Origin: Gemmatimonadales bacterium | Lineage (GTDB): Bacteria; Gemmatimonadota; Gemmatimonadetes; Gemmatimonadales; GWC2-71-9 | Assembly (NCBI GenBank): GCA_019637315.1 | Contig: JAHBVU010000001.1 | Coordinates: 310,001-374,000 of the forward strand | Reading direction: 5' to 3' | Length of the DNA stretch: 64,000 nucleotides | Shown here: positions 53,401-60,367 of the stretch, piece by piece | Numbering within the stretch: position 1 is the stretch's first letter | Layout of the letters: every line of letters starts with the position of its first letter | Translations under genes and position numbers: made by a program | Notes under the pieces: model-generated | The model's input: the letters and a program-made list of their open reading frames with translations, nothing else | Told to the model about the DNA's origin: nothing | Database searches by the model: none

Positions 53401-53603
53401 ACCTGCTCCTCCATCACCTCGGGCGCTATGCCCGGATACTGGACGTTGACGCGAACCTGCGGATAGACGATCTGAGGCAGCAGGTCGATCGGCAGGCGTC
53501 GGCTCATGAAGAGGCCGAGGACGACGACGACCGCAGCAAGCGCGAGGGTGCCGATCGGACGCCTGATCGCGAGACTCGGGAGAGTCGAACGGCGCTCGCT
53601 CAT
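50412..53603 (-). CDS. RND efflux transporter permease
   Basis: A 1063-residue inner membrane pump with the full RND repeat: helix 1 (PIGTLALAAVVVVLGLFMS), two large periplasmic loops and 12 helices. The proton-relay helix 4 reads GVGLLLDNAIVMLENV, with a single Asp followed by Asn rather than the Asp-Asp of AcrB, as in a common HAE-type subgroup. It exports hydrophobic or amphiphilic compounds using the proton gradient. Its ATG overlaps the adaptor stop (ATGA at 53600). No TolC gene is adjacent; the one at 11608 belongs to another pump. Confidence 0.95.
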   Translation of the reverse strand: MSERRSTLPSLAIRRPIGTLALAAVVVVLGLFMSRRLPIDLLPQIVYPQVRVNVQYPGIAPEVMEEQVTKVLETALATTENLIRLESETQEGRTEVGLHFRYGTDMNFALQDASKNLDRARSRLPIDVQPPSINKSDPSQMPVYEVGFSSGSMSQVELRRWVDLQLLPQLLTVEGVGSVDISGGLIREIRVTLDQERLRSYGFTVTDVLSTLRDENQDVAAGSLTSPQFEVVGKTAGKFRSVDDIRRLLINRPGTSQRLPLSDLAAVSDTNREQRLWSRLNGVPAVKLSVRKLPEANTVEVAAGVGTKLEQLAASRFIPDDVAYRVVADQSFFIENAIASVTIAALAGSLLAMLVVLLFLGSIRKTLIIGVSIPIAILATLALMGATGLTLNIMSMGGLALGVGLLLDNAIVMLENVFRHRGMGKDPETAAHHGAGEVTSAVTASTTTNIAAVVPFLMITGLAALIFRELILTVTFAIAVSLPVALTVVPMLTAQLAKVRWSTGLDRSRPILAFNRAITGLSSKYRTLSRATLRRRGWVVGGSFAVLAGTLVLVNRLPSEFLPVVDDGTVGVWISMPPGTPPERTDAVVRQLESMVAERPHVQDVFATAGGFLFGSSTSERGGRGSINIQLTPAPNRPGVSASDWVAEFQRDIDALGIPGARIGVRPPRIRGLRTNRSGTDAAVAIQGNDLATLQRIGAEVMGRMQGIRGLEGIQMSTEEASPQLAIRIDRDRTADLGLNVAAVGQSVRTALEGAIPTRYAEGNYEYDVRVRLPREQFTSAEDLGAIALFSGRDRPIYLRDVASISIGTGPTTIIRENQNRQIQVQGDVNTSLTNISQVSTEIRARLADVALPEGFAILYGGEEEAIRENNRNLAIVIVLAIFLVFVVMAVQYESLVNPLVILVSVPLALVGVGAALLLTGTTLSAPVLLGVILLAGIVVNNAILLVEYVEIGKRDGGLSTEDAVVEAGVVRLRPILMTTFTSSLGMLPLAIGIGQGTELMQPLAVAMVGGIIVASALTLLVVPAVYVAAHAITDRVRRAVVGDRKQPSPAAPEPDLRPDGAA

Positions 53604-54703
53604 GGGGAGTCCATCCGAACGACGGAGATCGAGTCGCGGACCGGCAGTCCGGCGGTGACGCGGACTTCGGCGCCAGGCCGAAGATTGAGTTGGCCGGAGG
53701 TGACGACGAGTTCACCCGGGGCGAGACCCTCGAGGACTTCGACGACACCGGCGGAGGTCATGCCCGTCACGATGGGACGGCGCTGCAGTGTGTCGTTCTC
53801 GACAACGAATACGAAGTTGCCGCTGGAGGTGGCGCCGATGGCGCCGGCTGGTACAGCCAGGATGCCGCTGCGCCGCTCGACGCTGAACTCGGCGCGCGCC
53901 AGAAAGCCTGGCTGAATGCGAACAGACGGCGGAGGACGAGCGAGTCCGACTTCAACGGGGACGAGCCGGGTTGCCGGGTCGGCGCTCGGGAAGACCCGGC
54001 GGACCCATCCCCGCAGGCGTGCTCCGGGCTGGGCATCGAGGCGGACCGATACCGAATCGTTGTCAGCGACGTGCACGACATCGAGTTCCGACATCTGCAC
54101 TCGAACGACCAGCAGCGCATCGTCAGCAATGTCGAAGAGCCGCTGATTGGTGGATACGGCGCTGCCGGTTTCCACGGCTTTGCTCGTGATGACACCCGCA
54201 CTCGGTGCGGTAACCCGACTGAACTCGAGCCTGGTTTCCCAAAGCTTGACATCGCTGGTTGCAGTTGCGAACGCCGCCCGGGCCTGCTCGAACTCGGCAT
54301 CCGTGATGATGCCCGCCTTCTGCATCGCTTCGCTGCGTTCGAACGCCGTCAGCGCATTGGCGAGAACCGCCCTGGCTCGTTCGAGCTGAGCGACGGTTTC
54401 CCGCGCGTCGAGCTCAGCAAGCAGCTGGCCGGGCCGGACCCGGTCCCCCTCGGTCACCCGAACGGCGAGTATGGTTCCGGACGCCTGGCTGTTGACACCG
54501 ATGACCCGGATCGGTTCGACGGGGCCGGTGAGGGTGACCGTGCGGGAAAGATTCTGGCGCTCAGCGGGCACCACCGCGACCGCAGTGGCCGGTCGGCGAT
54601 TGCGGCCCTGTTCGCCGGTGCTCGAGGAGCAGCCCGCCAGCGCCGCACTTGAAGCAAACAGCAGGGCACTGAGCGGCCCGTAGTGCGAGGGGAAGAAAGC
54701 CAT
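53600..54703 (-). CDS. RND efflux periplasmic adaptor, lipoprotein
   Basis: A 367-residue membrane-fusion protein with a lipoprotein signal (FASSAALAGC as lipobox). It has paired lipoyl halves (VNSQASGTILAVRVTEGDRV and APSAGVITSKAVETGSAVST), a short alpha-hairpin at about 90-150 and a beta-barrel/membrane-proximal part. It connects the RND permease to an outer membrane channel. ATG 54703 is preferred because AGGGG lies 5 nt upstream; ATG 54718 is possible. First gene of the pump operon. Confidence 0.93.
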   Translation of the reverse strand: MAFFPSHYGPLSALLFASSAALAGCSSSTGEQGRNRRPATAVAVVPAERQNLSRTVTLTGPVEPIRVIGVNSQASGTILAVRVTEGDRVRPGQLLAELDARETVAQLERARAVLANALTAFERSEAMQKAGIITDAEFEQARAAFATATSDVKLWETRLEFSRVTAPSAGVITSKAVETGSAVSTNQRLFDIADDALLVVRVQMSELDVVHVADNDSVSVRLDAQPGARLRGWVRRVFPSADPATRLVPVEVGLARPPPSVRIQPGFLARAEFSVERRSGILAVPAGAIGATSSGNFVFVVENDTLQRRPIVTGMTSAGVVEVLEGLAPGELVVTSGQLNLRPGAEVRVTAGLPVRDSISVVRMDSP

Positions 54704-54739
54704 ATAACCCCTACGCATTACGGGCCACCGACGTTGAGC

Positions 54740-55387
54740 CTAGTCGTCGGTATTGCTGGGAACGCCCTCGATGACAAAAACGACCCGCCGATTGGCTTCA
54801 GCACCGGGCATACTACCGTAGGCGCCGTCGACCAGTTGGCGGGTCTTACCCATCCCGACTGCCCGCAGGGTTACACCCGAGACACCAGCCTGCTCCAGAT
54901 AGGCCCGGACGTTATCAGCCCGCTGCTGGGAGAGCCGTCGGTTGTAGGCGACGGTGCCTGCCGGATCGGCAAAGCCCTCGATCGTGACGATGGACCCGGA
55001 GTAGTGGCGAGAGACTACCTGTGCGAAGCGGTCCAGTGCCGCGCGATCAGCCGGGCGGACCGTCGCGTCATCGAAGGCAAACCGAATCGGGAAGGCGAAC
55101 TGCATCCCGCCTTCCATAGCGATGATGCGGGCCCCAAGGGAATCGCGGAGCACTCGGAGATCCTGCTGCAGCGTCGTGACGTCGCGCTTGACGCCGTCGA
55201 CATCGGTGCGGACGCTGGCGATCTGGCCGGAGAGGTCACGGCGCACCGTTTCGTCGCCCGCGGTCCACCCCGCACGGCTGGTGTCCGCCGCAGCCTGGAC
55301 CTGGCGATTGACGTACCCTTTGGTTGCGCAGCCACTCACCGATGCCATGAGAAGCGCAGCGCCCGTGAACTTCGCGATCGTCATCAT
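54740..55387 (-). CDS. OmpA-family lipoprotein
   Basis: A 215-residue protein. A lipoprotein signal (GAALLMASVSGC) is followed by a coiled-coil stretch with heptad spacing (LSGQIASVRTDVDGVKRDVT, LQQDLRVLRDSL; residues 50-90). The OmpA peptidoglycan-binding domain (about 100-215) has its anchor residues in EGFADPAGTVAYNRRLSQQRADNV and ANRRVVFVI. It links the outer membrane to peptidoglycan, like Pal but with a coiled-coil spacer. It sits upstream of the RND adaptor gene on the same strand; cotranscription is possible. Confidence 0.9.
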   Translation of the reverse strand: MMTIAKFTGAALLMASVSGCATKGYVNRQVQAAADTSRAGWTAGDETVRRDLSGQIASVRTDVDGVKRDVTTLQQDLRVLRDSLGARIIAMEGGMQFAFPIRFAFDDATVRPADRAALDRFAQVVSRHYSGSIVTIEGFADPAGTVAYNRRLSQQRADNVRAYLEQAGVSGVTLRAVGMGKTRQLVDGAYGSMPGAEANRRVVFVIEGVPSNTDD

Positions 55388-55575
55388 CTGGAGTCCCCCA
55401 TCAGGTTGATACGTTCATCCCCCGAGCCAGTCGGGGGTCGATGCTCGAAATGCCGCACCATGACGTGCTGTCTGAGTGAGAGACGAACGAGGGCGCTCGA
55501 GGTTGACGTGACCAGGATCCGCCACAGAGTGGTGAAGGACATTCGGTCGGCAGATTTCGCCGCCGCCGGGGCGGG

Positions 55576-56304
55576 TCAGCAGTACGGGCGAGCGATGAAG
55601 ATGTGGCGTTCCCAAGGGTCGACCGACGTCTCGACGGAAAGGCCGGTAGCTTCGAACCAACCCTGCCACTGCGCCAGTGAGAAGACGCCCTCGACGTGCT
55701 GGTCGTGCTCGACGGAGACGCTGCCATCGGCGTGGCGCAGGAGAAAGGCGTAGTCGACGAGGTAGGTGCTGTCGTTAGGGTCCGGATCCGAACACCAGGC
55801 CAGGTAGCGAAGGCCCCGACCATCGGGTCCGTCAGCGCCGCCGGATTCGAGGCCCTCGGCGAACGTTTCACGCAGGTAGTCTGGCACGACGGCGATGATG
55901 CCACCCGTGCGGCAGTGGAGAGCCGCAGTACCGAGCGCGGCCAGGACGGCGTCCGGCGTCGTGGCGTACATGATGGCGTCGTGCACCAGGACGACATCGA
56001 AGCGCCGGTCGAGCCTCAGTGTCTGCATATCGCCGACGATGTGCTCGGCCCCGGGATTCACGACCTGGCTCACGGCCAGCATGGCTGGGGCCCGATCTGT
56101 CAGGGTCAGCGCGAAATGGGGCGCGAGATGCGAGGCCAGGCTGCCGCCCCCGGCACCCAGCTCGAGCAGGGTCGGGCGGTGATGCCCTGGTCCCGGGCCA
56201 ATTCGGCCGAGCAGGTCCTCGGCCTCTTCGGCATAGTCGGCTGGCGGCGAGAACAGGGGCCACCAGTCGGCCAAATCATCGTAGAAGCGGGGCTGGTTTG
56301 GCAT
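55576..56304 (-). CDS. Class I SAM-dependent methyltransferase
   Basis: A 242-residue cytoplasmic methyltransferase. Motif I is LLELGAGGGSLASHLA, followed by LTDRAPAMLAVSQ and VVLVHDAIMYATTPDAVLAA, the usual SAM-binding blocks. The second half (EHDQHVEGVFSLAQWQGWFEATG) resembles small-molecule methyltransferases. Substrate unknown. CATACT ends 6 nt before the ATG. The 188 nt between this gene and the OmpA gene hold no recognised element. Confidence 0.87.
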   Translation of the reverse strand: MPNQPRFYDDLADWWPLFSPPADYAEEAEDLLGRIGPGPGHHRPTLLELGAGGGSLASHLAPHFALTLTDRAPAMLAVSQVVNPGAEHIVGDMQTLRLDRRFDVVLVHDAIMYATTPDAVLAALGTAALHCRTGGIIAVVPDYLRETFAEGLESGGADGPDGRGLRYLAWCSDPDPNDSTYLVDYAFLLRHADGSVSVEHDQHVEGVFSLAQWQGWFEATGLSVETSVDPWERHIFIARPYC

Positions 56305-56310
56305 GGGCGG

Positions 56311-56316
56311 AGTATG
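56311..56316 (-). promoter_or_regulatory. -10-like CATACT box before methyltransferase gene
   Basis: CATACT ends 6 nt before ATG 56304 on the minus strand; the spacer CCGCCC has no ribosome site. Confidence 0.35.
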
Positions 56317-56399
56317 GCCAGACGAGCCGAACCGTTCAACAACCCCGTGGACTGCACCTGGAGCGTTTTCGATCAGGATGCGTTGGTTCGAAATCAGGG

Positions 56400-56520
56400 C
56401 ACGCTTTATGCGTCTAATCTTACGTTATGTGGGGAGCAATTAATGTTAAATAGAGCGCCATTTACAATAAATGGACTCTTGTTTAGCTTATACCAATTGC
56501 TTTTTAACAATCTGACCTGT
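56400..56520 (+). promoter_or_regulatory. AT-rich glnA leader with perfect palindrome
   Basis: About 120 nt that are markedly AT-rich against a GC-rich window. It contains a perfect inverted repeat CCATTTA-CAA-TAAATGG (56458-56474) and separated repeats AGCAATT (56435) / AATTGCT (56494) and TGTTAAA (56444) / TTTAACA (56503). It lies directly before glnA and most likely carries its promoter and a regulator site; the regulator is unknown. Confidence 0.6.
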
Positions 56521-56534
56521 CGGAGCAACCTTCC

Positions 56535-57962
56535 ATGAGCCTGCGTGACTTCCTCGAAATTCCGTATGACGAGCTCGAGGAAATCAACCTCCAAGCCAAG
56601 GCTGAACGGCTTGATCTGGTCGACCCGGATGTGATCCGCGAACAGCGGATCAAGTATTTGAGTGATGAGAAGCGTATCAAGGCAGTGACCGTCTGCTTCG
56701 CAGACCTCGAAGGTCGCCTTCATATGCTCGACTACGACAAGAAGTTTCTGATCAAGTCGTACGACAATCTGACCTTCGACGGGTCGTCGGTTCGGGGTTT
56801 TTCTGCGCAGCAGGAGTCTGACCTTCGCTTGAGCATCGACTGGCCGGCCTTCTACTGGCTGCCGTCTGATGTGTTCGGGCCGGGGAAAACACTTGTCTTC
56901 GGCGATGTGCTCGAGAAGGATGGCACACCATACCCCGCGGACATCCGTTCCCGGCTCAAGAGTTATCTCAAGACGCTTCGGGAAACCGAGGGCTACACCT
57001 GCAATGTGGCCCCCGAGATCGAGGGCTTCCTCTTCAAGGGGCGAGACGCCGAGCGCCGGTACCATGAGACGGGCCGGTTCGAGTACGTCTCGACGGGTGG
57101 CTATTATCACTCGCTTCCGGGCGATGCGCTGCGCACGTTCATCGACACTGTGGCAGAGTCGCAGCGGGCGCTCGGTTTTGGCAATGAGAAAGATCACCCC
57201 GAGGTGGCGCCGTCGCAGTTCGAGGTCAACTACGGCTACACCGAGGCCAGCATCGCAGCCGACCAGGTGCTGCTGTATAAGCTGGTCTGCCGTCAGGTGG
57301 CGTCCCGGCTCGATATGACCGCGAGCTTCCTGCCCAAGCCGGTCACCGGCGTCAACGGGTCGGGCATGCACACCAACATGTCGATCAACAAGAACGGCAA
57401 GAACCTCTTCTACGACAAGAAAGGCCAGGACTTCCTGTCGGAGTTCGGCTGGAGCTTCATCGATCGGATTCTGTCGAGTGGGCAGGAGCTCTGCCTTCTC
57501 CTCAATCCGAGCGTCAACGCCTATCGACGCCTCGATCCGCACTACGAAGCGCCGAATCAGATCAAGGCGTCCGCGGTGGACCGTGGCTCGATGGTTCGGA
57601 TTCCGATCGGTAACGAGAAGTCGGCCCGCGTCGAGGTGCGCTCGATTGCGCCCGACGCGAACCCCTATATGGTACTCTATTCGCTCCTCAGGACGGGGCT
57701 CGAGGGGCCGATCGAGGATTCTGGCGACAAGAAGCGGGATCGGACCAAGTTCCTGCCCGACAACATTTACGACGGGATCCGGCTGTTCAAGAGCTCCAAG
57801 TACGCGGCCGATCTGCTGACGGAGTCGGTTCACAAGAAATATGCAGATCTCAAGCTTGCCTCGGCGGAGCGTTGCCCCAAGGCGTTGGGCTCACTGATCA
57901 AGATTCCGGAGATTCAGTTCCACCACGAGGTTACCAATCAGTATCTCTGGTCGAAGTTCTGA
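56535..57962 (+). CDS. glnA: Glutamine synthetase, type I
   Basis: A 475-residue GSI enzyme making glutamine from glutamate, ammonia and ATP. Active-site blocks are FDGSSVRGF, EIEGFLF, FEVNYGYTEAS, VNGSGMHTNMS and IPIGNEKSARVEVR. NPYMVLYSLL follows in the C-terminal domain. Near the end, LPDNIYDGIRLF places a Tyr where the adenylylated Tyr of E. coli GlnA (NLYDLP) would be, so covalent control is possible. A GGAG ribosome site precedes the ATG, behind the AT-rich regulatory region. Monocistronic, with a strong terminator. Confidence 0.95.
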   Translation: MSLRDFLEIPYDELEEINLQAKAERLDLVDPDVIREQRIKYLSDEKRIKAVTVCFADLEGRLHMLDYDKKFLIKSYDNLTFDGSSVRGFSAQQESDLRLSIDWPAFYWLPSDVFGPGKTLVFGDVLEKDGTPYPADIRSRLKSYLKTLRETEGYTCNVAPEIEGFLFKGRDAERRYHETGRFEYVSTGGYYHSLPGDALRTFIDTVAESQRALGFGNEKDHPEVAPSQFEVNYGYTEASIAADQVLLYKLVCRQVASRLDMTASFLPKPVTGVNGSGMHTNMSINKNGKNLFYDKKGQDFLSEFGWSFIDRILSSGQELCLLLNPSVNAYRRLDPHYEAPNQIKASAVDRGSMVRIPIGNEKSARVEVRSIAPDANPYMVLYSLLRTGLEGPIEDSGDKKRDRTKFLPDNIYDGIRLFKSSKYAADLLTESVHKKYADLKLASAERCPKALGSLIKIPEIQFHHEVTNQYLWSKF

Positions 57963-57968
57963 GCGGGG

Positions 57969-58030
57969 GCCGCCGGGTTCACCGGCGGCGGGATCTGAGA
58001 AGAAGGGGGCGAATTCCGGTTCGCCCCCTT
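57969..58030 (+). terminator. Tandem hairpins ending glnA transcript
   Basis: First hairpin GCCGCCGG-GTTCA-CCGGCGGC (57969-57989). Second, stronger stem AAGGGGGCGAA-TTCCGG-TTCGCCCCCTT (58003-58030), followed by ATTCTTTTTC. The second is a textbook intrinsic terminator. Confidence 0.85.
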
Positions 58031-58116
58031 ATTCTTTTTCGCGCATCGTGCGGCGGGGCGATTCCTTCCTGCGCCATGTCCGCGCGAGACGCCTCGGCCT
58101 TCGCCTTCGTGAGATC

Positions 58117-59577
58117 ATGACCGACTCGGAAGCTCTGATTGCCCGCTTGAAGGAGCTGGAGCGCGCCTCCCGCCCGCTCAATCCCGGAACGGGGCGTCGC
58201 CGTGCGGCGCGGGCCGCAGTTACGGCCGCGGGTGATCGCTATCTCCGGTCGATCGAGCACCTGCCGGCGTTCGAAAGCCACCAGGGTGATGGCCTCCTCC
58301 ACGCGCCCATTGGTGAGCATGGCCTCGAGTTTCGAGAGCTGATGCCCCTGGTGGAGCAGGAGATGCTTCGGTCCGGTGGTAATACGGCGGGGCCAGGGTT
58401 TCTGGGATACATTCCGGGCGGCGGGATCTACTATTCGGCGTTAGGCGACTACCTGGCGGCGGTGTCCAACAAGTACTCCGGCGTCTTTTTCGGCAGTCCA
58501 GGAGCTGTTCGCGCCGAGAACATGGTGTTGCGCTGGGTCGCGGACGAACTCGGTTTTCCGCCGGAAGCGGCGGGTAATCTGACTTCCGGCGGCAGCATCG
58601 CCAACCTGATCGCGGTGGTCACGGCGCGTGAAGCTCACGCGATCGGTGCCGCCTCAGTGAGCTCGCAGGTTGTGTATCTGACGTCGCAGGCGCACCACTC
58701 GCTCGACAAGGCGCTCCGGATTGCCGGCCTCGGTGAGGTCGTGGTGCGTCGGATTCCGATCGATGCCGCGTTTCGGATGCGGGCCGACCTGCTCGCCGAC
58801 CAGATTGTCGCCGATCGGGCCGCGGGGCTCCGCCCCTGGCTCATCCTTGGGGCGGCGGGAACTACCGATACCGGTGCGGTCGATCCGCTCGATCAGCTGG
58901 CGGACATTGCGGCGCGTGAGCGATGCTGGTTTCACGTCGACGGTGCTTACGGCGGCTTCTTTGTTCTGACCGAATCCGGCAAGCGAAAGCTGCGTGGCAT
59001 CGAGCGGGCCGATTCTGTGGTGCTGGACCCGCACAAAAGTCTCTTCCTGCCCTACGGCTCGGGCATCGTCCTGGTTCGCGATCCGGAGCCGATGCGTCGG
59101 GCGCATCAGGGTGATGGGGCGTATATGCAGGACATTCCTGACGACCTCACAGAGACCTCGCCGTCCGATGTGTCTCCTGAGTTGACGCGGCCCTTTCGGG
59201 GCCTGCGGATCTGGTTGCCGCTCAAGCTGCTTGGCGTCAAGCCGTTCCGGGCTGCGCTGGACGAGAAGCTGCTGCTGGCCCGGTACTTCTATGCCCGGGT
59301 CGCCGAACTGGGTTTCGAGGTCGGTCCGCCCCCCGATCTTTCGCTGGTGACCTTCCGGTGGGCGCCCCCGGGGCTGACGCTCGAGGAAACCAACGCCTTG
59401 AATCGCCGCATCGTCGAGTGGCTGCGCACCGACGGGCGGGTCTTCCTGTCATCCACCATGATCGACGGGCGTTACACGCTGCGGATGGCGATTCTGTCCT
59501 TCCGAACCCATCGGCGCACCGTCGACGTGGCGCTGCGGGCGTTGGGTGAGGCGGTCAGCGCGCTGCCGCAAGGCTGA
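58117..59577 (+). CDS. PLP-dependent group II amino acid decarboxylase
   Basis: A 486-residue enzyme of the aromatic-L-amino-acid/glutamate decarboxylase fold. The PLP lysine is in VVLDPHKSLFLPYGSG, the ring-stacking His in TSQAHHSLDKAL, and the Asp/Ala pair in WFHVDGAYGGFF; GAAGTTDTGAVDPL is the cofactor-phosphate region. It decarboxylates an amino acid in the cytoplasm. The aromatic branch fits better than glutamate decarboxylase, but the substrate is not settled. ATG 58117 gives the normal N-terminus. The last 23 nt overlap the convergent gene. Confidence 0.9.
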   Translation: MTDSEALIARLKELERASRPLNPGTGRRRAARAAVTAAGDRYLRSIEHLPAFESHQGDGLLHAPIGEHGLEFRELMPLVEQEMLRSGGNTAGPGFLGYIPGGGIYYSALGDYLAAVSNKYSGVFFGSPGAVRAENMVLRWVADELGFPPEAAGNLTSGGSIANLIAVVTAREAHAIGAASVSSQVVYLTSQAHHSLDKALRIAGLGEVVVRRIPIDAAFRMRADLLADQIVADRAAGLRPWLILGAAGTTDTGAVDPLDQLADIAARERCWFHVDGAYGGFFVLTESGKRKLRGIERADSVVLDPHKSLFLPYGSGIVLVRDPEPMRRAHQGDGAYMQDIPDDLTETSPSDVSPELTRPFRGLRIWLPLKLLGVKPFRAALDEKLLLARYFYARVAELGFEVGPPPDLSLVTFRWAPPGLTLEETNALNRRIVEWLRTDGRVFLSSTMIDGRYTLRMAILSFRTHRRTVDVALRALGEAVSALPQG

Positions 59578-60226
59578 GCAGGTACCCGAACAGGTTGTCA
59601 CCGAGCCGGGTTGGCGTGGCTTTCGCATCGTAGTGGTCGAAGCGGGTGCAGGCGACCACCACGTGTCCGGTTCCGAAGGCGGCCTCGACGATCACGGCGT
59701 TGCGACTCAGCCTGGCGTGACGTGCGAGGACCTTCCATTCGCGCGCCGGCTCGGTCAACGAACAGTTGCCGACAAAGGCCCCGTTCGATTCGGCAAAGTC
59801 AGCGAGCTTGTCGCCGGAAATCCCGGCGAAAATGGGGTGCTTGCGGTTGGTGATGCGCGCCTCGACCGTGTGTTCGCCCGCGAAAATCTCGTACGGTGCC
59901 CAGCCTCGGGAGAAACCGTCTACTCTCGGATTGATGACCAGGAGCACACCGCCGTTCTGGACATACGCCTTGAACGCCGGGCCGTTCAGGTCCTGAAGTC
60001 GGAACAGGTTGTCAATCACGATCAGGTCGTAGCGGCCCAGGTCGGCCCCAGCGATGGAGCTTGGGATCGTGTCGAATGGGGTCTGCCGATGCGCCAGGAT
60101 CGTCGCACCGAACGAGCCCATCCCGGTGGCCTGGATGATGCCCACTCGCGGTGCCGTTTGGGCGGCGGAGGGACCTGGTCCGGCCAGCAGGAGCAACAGG
60201 ACGAAAATCGGGCCGAAGCGAGGCAT
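59555..60226 (-). CDS. Exported glutamine-amidotransferase-like (ThuA/DUF4350-type) protein
   Basis: A 223-residue secreted protein with signal peptide (FGPIFVLLLLLAGPGPSAA). The body has a class I GATase-like Rossmann core (VGIIQATGMGSFG, YDLIVIDNLFRLQDLNG, FKAYVQNGGVLLVINPR, HPIFAGISGDKL), but no catalytic Cys-His-Glu set is evident, so it probably binds rather than hydrolyses. Function unknown. GGAGACGCC precedes ATG 60226. It is divergent from the Sel1-repeat gene and overlaps the decarboxylase 3' end by 23 nt. Confidence 0.72.
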   Translation of the reverse strand: MPRFGPIFVLLLLLAGPGPSAAQTAPRVGIIQATGMGSFGATILAHRQTPFDTIPSSIAGADLGRYDLIVIDNLFRLQDLNGPAFKAYVQNGGVLLVINPRVDGFSRGWAPYEIFAGEHTVEARITNRKHPIFAGISGDKLADFAESNGAFVGNCSLTEPAREWKVLARHARLSRNAVIVEAAFGTGHVVVACTRFDHYDAKATPTRLGDNLFGYLLSLAAAR

Positions 60227-60312
60227 GGCGTCTCCGCAGAACGGGTGCCGGGAATCTGCGGGGCCGGGGTCGGGTCGCAAGGGGTGCGACCTTGCTGCCA
60301 AGGTGATAGTGT

Positions 60313-60340
60313 CTAACGTTAGGAATCCGGACGTGCCGGA
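60313..60340. promoter_or_regulatory. Palindromes in divergent intergenic region
   Basis: A perfect 10-bp palindrome CTAACGTTAG (60313-60322) is followed by the inverted repeat TCCGG-ACGTG-CCGGA (60326-60340). Both lie upstream of the GATAAT box of the Sel1-repeat gene and may be regulator sites for the divergent pair. Confidence 0.4.
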
Positions 60341-60354
60341 CGCCGGGTCCGTGG

Positions 60355-60360
60355 GATAAT
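60355..60360 (+). promoter_or_regulatory. -10-like GATAAT box before kinase-lobe/Sel1 gene
   Basis: GATAAT ends 7 nt before GTG 60368. Transcription would begin on or next to that GTG, so the mRNA would be leaderless from it; ATG 60401 would have a short leader without a ribosome site. Confidence 0.4.
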
Positions 60361-60367
60361 CTCTGCT

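Noticed and set aside
56435-56509. Long hairpin from AGCAATT/AATTGCT and TGTTAAA/TTTAACA in the glnA leader
   Set aside because: The two pairs are not nested, so they cannot form one stem; only the CCATTTA dyad is kept as a site.
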